This document shows positions 27,214-34,837 of a DNA stretch of 64,000 bases, piece after piece. The DNA lies in contig CANLQH010000002.1 of assembly GCA_947493285.1 (NCBI GenBank), positions 1 to 64,000 of the forward strand, read 5' to 3'. This DNA comes from an uncultured Tenacibaculum sp. Lineage in GTDB: Bacteria; Bacteroidota; Bacteroidia; Flavobacteriales; Flavobacteriaceae. The notes below the pieces were generated by a model. It had not been told where the DNA came from. It searched no databases and saw only the letters and a program-made list of their open reading frames with translations. Both the position numbers and the translations under genes were made by a program. Numbering within the stretch: position 1 is the stretch's first letter; each line of letters begins with the position of its first letter.

Positions 27214-28071
27214 ATGGCTTGGTTTAAGCGTAAAGACAAAGGGATTCAAACCCCAACCGAAGAAAAGAAAGACACTCCTAAAGGCTTGTGGTATAAAACT
27301 CCAAGTGGAAAAATAATTGATACAGACGAATTAAAAAAGAATTTATACGTAAGTCCAGAAGACGGATATCACGTACGTATAGGTAGTAATGAATATTTTG
27401 AATTATTTTTTGATGACAATAAATTCGAAGAATTAAATTCAAAATTAACTGCTAAAGATCCTTTAAAATTCGAGGATACTAAAAAATATCCAGATCGTTT
27501 AAAAGCAGCACAAAAGAAAACAGGATTAAAAGATGCTGTTCGTACTGCTGTTGGTAAATCTCAAGGAAAAGATATTGTTATCGCTTCTATGGATTTTGCT
27601 TTTATCGGAGGATCAATGGGATCTGTAGTAGGAGAAAAAATAGCAAGAGCTATCGATTATGCGATTCAAAAAGAATTACCTTTCTTAATGATCTCAAAAT
27701 CTGGTGGTGCTCGTATGATGGAAGCTTCATTATCATTAATGCAATTAGTAAAAACATCTGCAAAATTAGCGCAGTTAGCTGACGCTAAAATTCCATACAT
27801 TTCATTATGTACTGATCCAACTACTGGAGGAACAACAGCATCGTTTGCAATGTTAGGTGATATTAATATTGCTGAACCAAATGCTTTAATTGCTTTTGCC
27901 GGACCACGTGTTGTAAAAGATACAACAGGAAAAGAATTACCTGAAGGTTTCCAACGTTCTGAGTTTGTTTTAGAACACGGATTCTTAGACGGTATTTATG
28001 AGCGTAAAGACTTAAAAAAGCAAGTGAATTTATATATTGATTTAATTCAAAATCAACCTGTAAGAGCATAA
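27214..28071 (+). CDS. accD: Acetyl-CoA carboxylase carboxyltransferase subunit beta, zinc-ribbon cysteines absent
   Basis: AccD forms the carboxyltransferase half of acetyl-CoA carboxylase with AccA. The 285-residue protein has the crotonase-like core ([51 protein letters not shown]). The N-terminal zinc ribbon is degenerate: the four cysteines of the E. coli protein align with T29, G32, S47 and D50 (KTPSGK...VSPEDGYH). The surrounding fold seems kept. That ribbon binds DNA and mRNA in E. coli, so such a role is unlikely here. Confidence 0.95.
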   Translation: MAWFKRKDKGIQTPTEEKKDTPKGLWYKTPSGKIIDTDELKKNLYVSPEDGYHVRIGSNEYFELFFDDNKFEELNSKLTAKDPLKFEDTKKYPDRLKAAQKKTGLKDAVRTAVGKSQGKDIVIASMDFAFIGGSMGSVVGEKIARAIDYAIQKELPFLMISKSGGARMMEASLSLMQLVKTSAKLAQLADAKIPYISLCTDPTTGGTTASFAMLGDINIAEPNALIAFAGPRVVKDTTGKELPEGFQRSEFVLEHGFLDGIYERKDLKKQVNLYIDLIQNQPVRA

Positions 28072-28076
28072 AACTT

Positions 28077-28102
28077 AAAACCAGCAAATTGCTGGTTTTT
28101 TT
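28077..28102 (+). terminator. Terminator of accD
   Basis: AAAACCAGC pairs with GCTGGTTTT around AAATT and is followed by T residues. Confidence 0.9.
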
Positions 28103-28138
28103 ATGCATTCTTCTTTTCTCCAATCTAAAAAATAATTG

Positions 28139-28146
28139 TACATTTG
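28139..28146 (+). promoter_or_regulatory. -7 promoter element of rpsO
   Basis: TACATTTG is an exact TAnnTTTG match 53 nt before the rpsO ATG. The leader between may hold the S15 autoregulatory target, but no structure is evident to me. Confidence 0.6.
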
Positions 28147-28199
28147 CTGCTTCAATGTAAAAGCATTGTGTACATTAAAATCATTTAAACAATATTGGT

Positions 28200-28469
28200 A
28201 TGTATTTAACTAAAGAAGTAAAAGAAGAAATCTTCGCTAAACACGGTAAAGGAGCAAACGATACTGGTTCTGCAGAAGGTCAAATCGCGTTATTCACGCA
28301 CAGAATTAACCATTTAACTGAGCACTTAAAGCAAAATCGTAAAGATTACAACACTGAGCGTTCGTTAGTAATGATGGTAGGTAAGCGTAGAAGCTTGTTA
28401 GATTACTTAAAGAAAAAAGAAATCAACAGATATCGTGCGATTATTAAAGAATTAGGAATTAGAAAATAA
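28200..28469 (+). CDS. rpsO: 30S ribosomal protein S15
   Basis: This 89-residue protein of the small subunit binds the central domain of 16S rRNA. It shows the conserved DTGSAEGQIALFTHRINHLTEHLK and the loop MVGKRRSLLDYLKKK. The gene order rpsO-pnp is the same as in E. coli, but here a terminator separates them. Confidence 0.97.
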   Translation: MYLTKEVKEEIFAKHGKGANDTGSAEGQIALFTHRINHLTEHLKQNRKDYNTERSLVMMVGKRRSLLDYLKKKEINRYRAIIKELGIRK

Positions 28470-28478
28470 TTTCTTTCA

Positions 28479-28510
28479 AAAAGAGGCTCTATAAACGTGC
28501 CTCTTTTTTA
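28479..28510 (+). terminator. Terminator of rpsO
   Basis: AAAAAGAGGC (28479-28488) pairs with GCCTCTTTTT (28500-28509) with an 11-nt loop. Read-through into pnp is possible. Confidence 0.88.
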
Positions 28511-28561
28511 TTTTACAAAGAATTCATTTCTGACTAACAAACAGAAATTTATATAAAAATT

Positions 28562-28590
28562 CCAAAATTGCCAACAACAATTTTGGTTTT
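28562..28590 (+). promoter_or_regulatory. Hairpin in the pnp leader
   Basis: CCAAAATTG (28562-28570) pairs perfectly with CAATTTTGG (28578-28586) around CCAACAA and is followed by TTTT. An unstructured CAACAA-rich stretch then runs to the pnp ATG. In E. coli, pnp autoregulates through a leader stem cut by RNase III. This stem could play a similar part, or it could be a weak attenuator. It also contains CAATTTTG, one mismatch from a -7 box, so it might instead be a promoter. Confidence 0.4.
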
Positions 28591-28649
28591 CCATTGGAGA
28601 CACAACAACACAACAACAACAAACAAATTAAAATTTAGAATTAAAATTT

Positions 28650-30893
28650 ATGATTCCAAAAGTATTTAAAGAGGTCATAGACCTTGGAGATGGAAGAACC
28701 ATCTCATTAGAAACCGGTAAATTAGCAAAGCAAGCACACGGTTCGGTTGTTGTTCAGATGGGAAAAGCAATGTTGTTATGTACAGTTGTATCTAACTACA
28801 AACAATCTGATGTTGATTTTTTACCATTAACGGTAGATTATAGAGAAAAATTTGCTGCTGCAGGAAAGTATCCTGGAGGATTCTTTAAAAGAGAAGCAAG
28901 ACCAAGTGATGGAGAAGTATTAACAATGCGTTTAGTAGACCGTGTATTACGTCCATTATTCCCAAAAGATTATCACGCAGAAACTCAGGTAATGATTCAA
29001 TTAATGTCTCATGATGATGATGTTATGCCAGATGCATTAGCAGGTTTAGCAGCTTCAACAGTGATTCAATTATCTGATATCCCTTTCGAAACTCCTATTT
29101 CAGAAGTACGTGTTGCACGTGTAAACGGAGAATTCGTAATCAACCCAAACAGAACTCAATTAGCAGAAGCTGATTTAGATATGATGATTGGTGCTTCTGC
29201 AGATTCAGTAATGATGGTAGAAGGAGAAATGGATGAAGTTTCTGAAGAAGAAATGGCTGATGCTATTAAATTTGCACACGAGGCTATTAAAGTACAATGT
29301 GCTGCTCAAGTTCGTTTAGCAGAAGCTGTTGGAAAAAAAGAAACTCGTGAATACGAACCTGAAAGAGAAGATGAAGATTTAGCAAAAAGAATTCATGATG
29401 CTGCTTACCAAAAGTGTTATGATATCGCTAAAAAAGGAACTTCTAAAAAAGAACGTTCTACTGCTTTTGCAGAAGTAAAAGAAGAAATCGTTGCTTCATT
29501 TACTGAAGAAGAAATCGCTGACTTTGGTGGTTTAATTGGAAAATACTTCAATAAAGCACAAAAAACTGCTGTTCGTGAATTAACATTAGCAGAAGGTTTA
29601 CGTTTAGACGGACGTAAAACTACAGATATTAGACCAATTTGGTGTGAGGTAGATTACTTACCATCAACACACGGTTCATCAATCTTTACTCGTGGAGAAA
29701 CTCAAGCTTTAGCTACAGTTACTTTAGGAACTTCAAGAGAGGCAAACCAAATAGATATGCCAACATATTCTGGCGAAGAAACTTTCTACTTACACTATAA
29801 CTTCCCTCCTTTCTGTACAGGTGAAGCTAGACCGTTAAGAGGAACATCTCGTAGAGAAGTTGGTCACGGTAACTTAGCACAACGTGCTTTAAAAGGAATG
29901 ATTCCTGATGATTGTCCTTACACAGTAAGAGTTGTATCTGAAGTATTAGAATCTAACGGTTCTTCTTCTATGGCAACAGTTTGTTCTGGTACAATGGCAT
30001 TAATGGATGCTGGGGTTCAGTTAAAGAAACCTGTTTCTGGTATTGCAATGGGATTAATTTCTGATGGTGATCGTTATGCAGTTTTATCTGATATTTTAGG
30101 TGACGAAGATCACTTAGGAGATATGGACTTTAAAGTAACAGGAACTGCTGATGGTATTACTGCTTGTCAGATGGATATTAAAGTAAAAGGATTGTCTTAC
30201 GAGATTTTAGTAAATGCTTTAAAGCAAGCTCGTGATGGTCGTTTACATATCTTAGAAAAGTTAACTGATACTATAGAAACTCCAAATGCTGAAGTTAAAG
30301 CTCACGCTCCAAAAATGATTAACCGTAGAATTCCTAACGAATTAATCGGTGCATTTATTGGTCCTGGAGGTAAACATATTCAAGAGCTACAGAAAGAAAC
30401 AGAAACTACAATTGTAATTACTGAAGACCCTGTAACTGAAGAAGGGATTATCGAAATTTTAGGAACAAACCCTGAAGGAATCGAAGCGGTAATTTCACGT
30501 ATCGAATCGATGATGTTTAAGCCTCAAGTTGGTAGCGCTTATGAAGTAAAAGTAATTAAAATGTTAGATTTTGGTGCTGTAGTAGAATACATGGAAGCTC
30601 CAGGAAACGAAGTTTTATTACACGTTAGCGAATTAGCTTGGGAACGTACAGAAAATGTTTCTGATGTAGTTAAAATGGGAGATGTATTTGATGTAAAATA
30701 CTTCGGATTAGATCCTAGAACTCGTAAAGAAAAAGTTTCTCGTAAAGCTTTACTACCTAAACCAGAAGGTTATGTAGCTAGACCTCCTAGAGACAACAAA
30801 AACGGTAGAGATAATAATAGAGGAAGAGATAATCGCGGACGTGACAATCGTCGTGACGATAGAAAACCTAGACAAGAAAAGAAAGAATCATAA
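28650..30893 (+). CDS. pnp: Polyribonucleotide nucleotidyltransferase (PNPase)
   Basis: PNPase degrades RNA 3'-5' by phosphorolysis. The 747-residue protein has two RNase PH domains (about 1-220 and 310-540), an all-helical linker, KH ([19 protein letters not shown], about 565) and S1 ([17 protein letters not shown], about 630-700). The C-terminus is an RGRDN-repeat tail (about 712-747) rich in Arg, Asp and Asn that probably adds RNA-binding or condensate-like behaviour. It is transcribed after rpsO and ends at a strong terminator. Confidence 0.97.
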   Translation: MIPKVFKEVIDLGDGRTISLETGKLAKQAHGSVVVQMGKAMLLCTVVSNYKQSDVDFLPLTVDYREKFAAAGKYPGGFFKREARPSDGEVLTMRLVDRVLRPLFPKDYHAETQVMIQLMSHDDDVMPDALAGLAASTVIQLSDIPFETPISEVRVARVNGEFVINPNRTQLAEADLDMMIGASADSVMMVEGEMDEVSEEEMADAIKFAHEAIKVQCAAQVRLAEAVGKKETREYEPEREDEDLAKRIHDAAYQKCYDIAKKGTSKKERSTAFAEVKEEIVASFTEEEIADFGGLIGKYFNKAQKTAVRELTLAEGLRLDGRKTTDIRPIWCEVDYLPSTHGSSIFTRGETQALATVTLGTSREANQIDMPTYSGEETFYLHYNFPPFCTGEARPLRGTSRREVGHGNLAQRALKGMIPDDCPYTVRVVSEVLESNGSSSMATVCSGTMALMDAGVQLKKPVSGIAMGLISDGDRYAVLSDILGDEDHLGDMDFKVTGTADGITACQMDIKVKGLSYEILVNALKQARDGRLHILEKLTDTIETPNAEVKAHAPKMINRRIPNELIGAFIGPGGKHIQELQKETETTIVITEDPVTEEGIIEILGTNPEGIEAVISRIESMMFKPQVGSAYEVKVIKMLDFGAVVEYMEAPGNEVLLHVSELAWERTENVSDVVKMGDVFDVKYFGLDPRTRKEKVSRKALLPKPEGYVARPPRDNKNGRDNNRGRDNRGRDNRRDDRKPRQEKKES

Positions 30894-30914
30894 AAATTCT
30901 TTTTATAATAATTC

Positions 30915-30948
30915 AAAAAGGCAACCATAAATGGTTGCCTTTTTTTTG
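30915..30948 (+). terminator. Terminator of pnp
   Basis: GGCAACCAT pairs with ATGGTTGCC with two unpaired A residues; A5 precedes and T8 follows, so it is oriented for the + strand. Confidence 0.94.
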
Positions 30949-31277
30949 ATTAAAATTCTAGTGTCAACATCATTCTTTTTCACGAAAGAAATAAACCTTA
31001 ATCTTTTTAACTAATTTTTCATATATAAAACAGTTAAGAAGCCTTAACCCCTACTTAAAAAAAAGAAAAAGGTTGCTATAAATAGCAACCTTTTAAGAGT
31101 CATCCTTTTTGATCATTCCCCAATAATCTTAAAAAATCTTTACTCTGCGTAAGAAATTCTATATATTGAAACAAGTAATTTTAAAAACACCCTACCTTTT
31201 ATTTTATTTTTTTTAAAAATAAAATTCTCATTTACTCCTAAAGTTATTTAAGTTTTATTTTTCTTTGCAATCTACAG
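30949..31277. other. Intergenic region with an orphan - strand terminator
   Basis: This AT-rich stretch holds no ordinary gene. It contains a hairpin at 31071-31090 whose T-run lies on the - strand, and a promoter-like pair on the - strand: TTG (31270-31268), 21 bp, TAACTTTA (31246-31239). Tiny - strand reading frames of 7-24 codons occur between them, none convincing. A small RNA or micro-peptide gene is possible. Confidence 0.4.
31058..31094 (-). terminator. Terminator oriented to the - strand, no known gene
   Basis: GGTTGCTA (31071-31078) pairs with TAGCAACC (31083-31090). Read on the - strand it is followed by T5CT8; on the + strand only four T residues follow. No annotated - strand gene precedes it. 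Confidence 0.7.
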
Positions 31278-32408
31278 ATGAAAATACAACGAATTACATA
31301 CTTATCATTAGGTACAAACCAAGGTAACAAGTTAGAAAGCCTACAAAAAGCTATTAATTTAGTTGCAGAAAAAATAGGTTCTATACAAAAAGTAGCTTCT
31401 ATTTACGAAACACCGTCTTGGGGTTTTAATAGCAGTAACTTTTATAATACTTGTATTAAAGTTTCCACATATTTACCACCTGAAAATTTAATAAAAACTA
31501 TACTTTCTATTGAAGATGAACTTGGTAGGGTTAGAAAGGATAAAGAAGGATATTCTGATAGGCTTATTGATATTGATATCTTATTGTTTGACGATGAAAT
31601 TATATTTTCTAAAAACTTAATTGTACCTCATCCTAGAATGCTAGAACGCAAATTTGCCTTAGCTCCTCTGGTAGAAATTGCTAGAAATATAATTCATCCA
31701 ATAGAAAAAAAGCATTTATATATCTGTTTAGAAAACTGTTCTGATACTTCTGAAATTACAGTTGTTGAAGATAAATTAAAAAGACCAATTCCAATTACTG
31801 AAAAGTATAATTATATCGCTATTGAAGGAAATATTGGAGCCGGAAAAACATCGTTAGCAAATATGATGTCTGATGAGTTTAATGCTAAAATTGTATTAGA
31901 ACGCTTTGCTGATAATCCTTTTTTACCAAAATTTTACGACGACAACGAGCGTTACGCTTTTCCGTTAGAAATGAGTTTCTTGGCTGATCGTTACCAACAA
32001 TTAACTGATGATTTAGCTCAATTTGATTTATTTAAAAACTTTATTGTTTCTGATTACTATATTTTTAAATCATTAATTTTTGCTCAGGTAACATTACAAG
32101 AAGATGAGTATAAACTTTATCGTAAAATGTTTGATTTAATGTATAAAGAAATTACAAAACCTGATTTGTATGTATACTTATATCAAAATACCGATAGATT
32201 ATTACAGAACATAAAAAAGCGTGGGCGTGACTACGAGCAAAATATTGAAGCTAGTTATTTACAAAAAATACACGATGGTTATAGTAACTTCATTAAAACC
32301 CAACCAGATTTAAATATTTTAATTATTGATGTTTCTGAGCTTGACTTTGTAAATAAACCTGAAGATTATCAGTTTATAATTAATAAGATAAAAAATCATT
32401 CTAAATAA
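31278..32408 (+). CDS. HPPK (FolK) - deoxynucleoside-kinase-like fusion
   Basis: This 376-residue fusion has an N-terminal HPPK (about 1-135) with SLGTNQGNK, YETPSWGF, the Mg-binding DIDILLFDD and VPHPRMLERKFAL; it makes the pyrophosphorylated pterin for folate. A linker leads to a dNK-type domain (about 177-376) with P-loop GNIGAGKTS, the ERFADNPFLPKFY segment and LID KRGRDYE. The dNK DRS-type motif is altered (VSDYYIF: Asp kept, Arg replaced by Tyr), so deoxynucleoside kinase activity is doubtful or its specificity changed. The fusion is known in Flavobacteriia. Confidence 0.93.
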   Translation: MKIQRITYLSLGTNQGNKLESLQKAINLVAEKIGSIQKVASIYETPSWGFNSSNFYNTCIKVSTYLPPENLIKTILSIEDELGRVRKDKEGYSDRLIDIDILLFDDEIIFSKNLIVPHPRMLERKFALAPLVEIARNIIHPIEKKHLYICLENCSDTSEITVVEDKLKRPIPITEKYNYIAIEGNIGAGKTSLANMMSDEFNAKIVLERFADNPFLPKFYDDNERYAFPLEMSFLADRYQQLTDDLAQFDLFKNFIVSDYYIFKSLIFAQVTLQEDEYKLYRKMFDLMYKEITKPDLYVYLYQNTDRLLQNIKKRGRDYEQNIEASYLQKIHDGYSNFIKTQPDLNILIIDVSELDFVNKPEDYQFIINKIKNHSK

Positions 32409-32438
32409 AAAAGAGTAGCTTAAAAGCTACTCTTTTTT
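32407..32438. terminator. Bidirectional terminator between the folK fusion and gldC
   Basis: AAAAAAGAGTAGCTT (32407-32421) is complementary to AAGCTACTCTTTTTT (32424-32438). Confidence 0.92.
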
Positions 32439-32775
32439 ATTTTTTAACTAGTTCTAGTTTCTCTGCAAAATAATCGCAAAAATCGCGCATTGTCGCGCTC
32501 ATTTTTTCATCATTTGTTGCTCTTTGAAAAGAGCCTGCCATAGACACTAATGTTTGATGAAAGAATTGTTTCATCTCATCAACCGGCATATCTTTTGTCC
32601 ATAAATCCATACGTAATGTATCTTTCTTTTTATGATCCCATACCGATAACATTATTGCTTTAGAAGCTTCGTCTTTAATTCCACCATCTTCAGCATTCCA
32701 AGAAATTTCTTCAGGAATTTTATTTTCGTCTAATCCTACAGTAAATGTAATTTTTGATGTATGCTCTACCGCCAT
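32437..32775 (-). CDS. gldC: Gliding motility protein GldC
   Basis: This 112-residue soluble protein matches GldC throughout (SKITFTVGLDENKIPEEISWNAEDGG, then MLSVWDHKKKDTLRMDLWTKDMPVDEMKQFFHQTL). In Flavobacterium johnsoniae GldC supports gliding, but its biochemical role is unclear. It follows gldB with a 1-nt overlap, the same gene pair as in other gliders. Confidence 0.95.
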   Translation of the reverse strand: MAVEHTSKITFTVGLDENKIPEEISWNAEDGGIKDEASKAIMLSVWDHKKKDTLRMDLWTKDMPVDEMKQFFHQTLVSMAGSFQRATNDEKMSATMRDFCDYFAEKLELVKK

Positions 32776-33737
32776 TATTTTTTTGGTTTATATCTTGATT
32801 TCTTGAAGATTTCCTCTTCACTTGTTCGTAATAATTCGTGCAAAGATACATCATTCTTTTGCATATACGAACGTACTATTTGCCATCCAATCCACTCACC
32901 TATTCGTCCTGGAGATTGATTATCTTGATCTAAATAAAATTTGGAAAAAGGAGCAATATCTAAAAATCGTTTATCTAGTTCTTTATTGGTACTATACAAA
33001 TAATCCTTACTTATAAAGTATTTCCATATTTGCTCTTCGTTATCTAATGCCCAATTAAATTTAACTTCAGAAAATCCTATTTTTTCTCTGTCAGAAACAG
33101 TAGGTAAATATGCATCTAACACAAACATCTTTTTACCCTTATAAATCATTTTATCTACAAAACTTCTTGCCTTGCTAGGCATAACTTGAGTATTAACAAT
33201 CGTTTTAGCAACATCTACAACAATGTGTTCCTTTTCATTATTCTGTTTAACATATGCAGGGTAATCATTATAAAATTCGTGCTTCTTACCTAAATATGCA
33301 TCTAAAGAAATCAATAGTAAACTATCAGCATATACAATTCTATTATCATAATCGATATTTGTTAGCATTGTTATTACTCTAAGGCTTTTAAACTTTGGAT
33401 TATAATATTTTATATGTTTAAAAAGTGAATTAATTTCTGATGTTAAAACACTAATATCTTTGTATACTTTTTGAGTTTCATTAAATAACTCACGTTCATC
33501 TTTATTATTTATCTTATTAATCCAAACACTATCTGGCTGGTTTGGAAATAAAATAGGATATTTCTTTTTAGTAGTCTCTAAATTTTCTTCTGATGTCGTA
33601 TAAAATTCAACATCGAATCTATCAATTTTTACATCAGACTGAATATTAGAAACATCAACTTTTAAAGCAGTTCTTTCTTCATTTTTACAAGAAACTAGTG
33701 CTGAAACTAAAACACAAAGTGCTAAAATTTTTCTCAT
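32775..33737 (-). CDS. gldB: Gliding motility lipoprotein GldB
   Basis: The chosen ATG 33737 gives MRKILALC... with lipobox LVSC (Cys17) and 320 residues. The longer frame from 33761 would overlap the -7 box. The domain resembles GldB (IDRFDVEFYTTSEENLETTKKKYPILFP; GEWIGWQIVRSYMQKNDVSLHELLRTSEEEIFKKSRYKP), required for gliding and type IX secretion in F. johnsoniae. The C-terminal part resembles DUF2268-type proteases, but no HExxH is present. gldBC is divergent from nadE, as is common in this family. Confidence 0.93.
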   Translation of the reverse strand: MRKILALCVLVSALVSCKNEERTALKVDVSNIQSDVKIDRFDVEFYTTSEENLETTKKKYPILFPNQPDSVWINKINNKDERELFNETQKVYKDISVLTSEINSLFKHIKYYNPKFKSLRVITMLTNIDYDNRIVYADSLLLISLDAYLGKKHEFYNDYPAYVKQNNEKEHIVVDVAKTIVNTQVMPSKARSFVDKMIYKGKKMFVLDAYLPTVSDREKIGFSEVKFNWALDNEEQIWKYFISKDYLYSTNKELDKRFLDIAPFSKFYLDQDNQSPGRIGEWIGWQIVRSYMQKNDVSLHELLRTSEEEIFKKSRYKPKK

Positions 33738-33758
33738 GAACTTTAGTATATTTACATT

Positions 33759-33766
33759 CAAAATTA
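33759..33766 (-). promoter_or_regulatory. -7 promoter element of gldBC
   Basis: On the - strand this reads TAATTTTG, an exact TAnnTTTG match 21 nt before the ATG at 33737. It supports the shorter GldB start. Confidence 0.5.
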
Positions 33767-33831
33767 CAACGTCGAAATTACTAAAATAGTTTATATCAAT
33801 TAGATATTAACACCTATAAATCTTACTAATT

Positions 33832-34620
33832 ATGAATACTCCTAAAGTTGCAGAACACATTGTACAATGGTTAAAAGACTACGCTATGAATGCTAAAGTA
33901 AATGGTTTTGTTGTAGGTGTTTCTGGTGGAATTGATAGTGCTGTTACCTCAACTTTATGTGCCAAGACTGGCTTAACTACTTTATGTGTTGAATTACCAA
34001 TTCATCAGGCAGCTAGTCAAGTAAACAGAGCCAATGAGCATATTAAACAATTAAGAGAACGTTTCAGTAATGTGAGTGAAGTAGAAGTAAATTTAACTTC
34101 AACTTTCGAAGATTTTAAAAATGTAGTTCCAGAAGTGGAAGACTCACCTAAAACTGCTTTAGCCTTAGCTAATACAAGAGCTCGTTTACGAATGACGACC
34201 CTATATTATTTCGCTGGACTAAAAGGCTTATTAGTAGCCGGTACTGGAAACAAAGTAGAAGATTTTGGAGTTGGTTTTTATACCAAATACGGTGATGGCG
34301 GTGTTGATTTAAGTCCTATTGCAGATTTAGTGAAATCTGAAGTATTTGCTCTTGGTGAGTACTTAGAAGTTCCTGAATCTATCCAAAAAGCACAACCAAC
34401 CGATGGTTTATTTGGTGACAGTAGAACTGATGAAGATCAGATAGGTGCTTCTTATGATGAGCTAGAGTGGGCTATGGATATGCAAGACCAAGGAAAATCT
34501 AATGATGATTTTTCTGGTAGAGAACTAGATGTATTTAAAATATACTCACGTCTTAACCGAATTAATCAGCATAAAATGAATCCAATTCCTGTTTGTGAAA
34601 TCCCTAATGAATTAAAGTAA
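33832..34620 (+). CDS. nadE: NH3-dependent NAD+ synthetase
   Basis: NadE amidates deamido-NAD with ammonia. The 262-residue protein lacks the glutaminase domain and has the PP-loop GVSGGIDSAVTS (about 28-39), the GTGNKVEDFGVGFYTKYGDGGVDLSPIADL core and QPTDGLFGDSRTDEDQIG. Length fits the ammonia-dependent type. The 3' end overlaps a small - strand ORF by 9 nt. Confidence 0.95.
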   Translation: MNTPKVAEHIVQWLKDYAMNAKVNGFVVGVSGGIDSAVTSTLCAKTGLTTLCVELPIHQAASQVNRANEHIKQLRERFSNVSEVEVNLTSTFEDFKNVVPEVEDSPKTALALANTRARLRMTTLYYFAGLKGLLVAGTGNKVEDFGVGFYTKYGDGGVDLSPIADLVKSEVFALGEYLEVPESIQKAQPTDGLFGDSRTDEDQIGASYDELEWAMDMQDQGKSNDDFSGRELDVFKIYSRLNRINQHKMNPIPVCEIPNELK

Positions 34621-34743
34621 ATTAACAGACATCATTTGTCTCTTAATTTTCTGGTAAGCACGCTTCTTATGTCCGTTTGTAATATTAATAGGTAGTAATA
34701 TAAGTAGCCTAAATAGCTCTAAGATTTGTAGCGTTTTTTTCAT
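34612..34743 (-). CDS. Small ORF, 43-aa basic amphipathic protein
   Basis: An intact ATG-to-TAA frame encodes 43 residues. It begins MKKTLQILELFRLLILLPIN, a Leu-rich helix long enough to reach into a membrane, and continues with a strongly basic stretch (HKKRAYQKIKRQ). It fills the gap between nadE and dnaG. A promoter-like TAACTTAG lies upstream on the - strand. I do not recognise a family. Shape suggests a small membrane-associated or nucleic-acid-associated protein, but chance cannot be excluded. Confidence 0.5.
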   Translation of the reverse strand: MKKTLQILELFRLLILLPINITNGHKKRAYQKIKRQMMSVNLL

Positions 34744-34837
34744 AACTCACTGTTTTTCTTTCTTTTTCGGACACCTAAGTTACAAAAAAGTCACGAGATG
34801 TATGAAAAACTATTAGTTATTTTACAATTTAATAATA

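Noticed and set aside
31091..31231. Tiny - strand frames (10, 16 and 24 codons) as genes
   Set aside because: They overlap each other, have weak starts and no recognisable sequence; a small RNA is the safer reading of the orphan terminator.
32775..33737. GldB as an active protease
   Set aside because: No HExxH or other catalytic motif is visible, so only the gliding-lipoprotein role is claimed.
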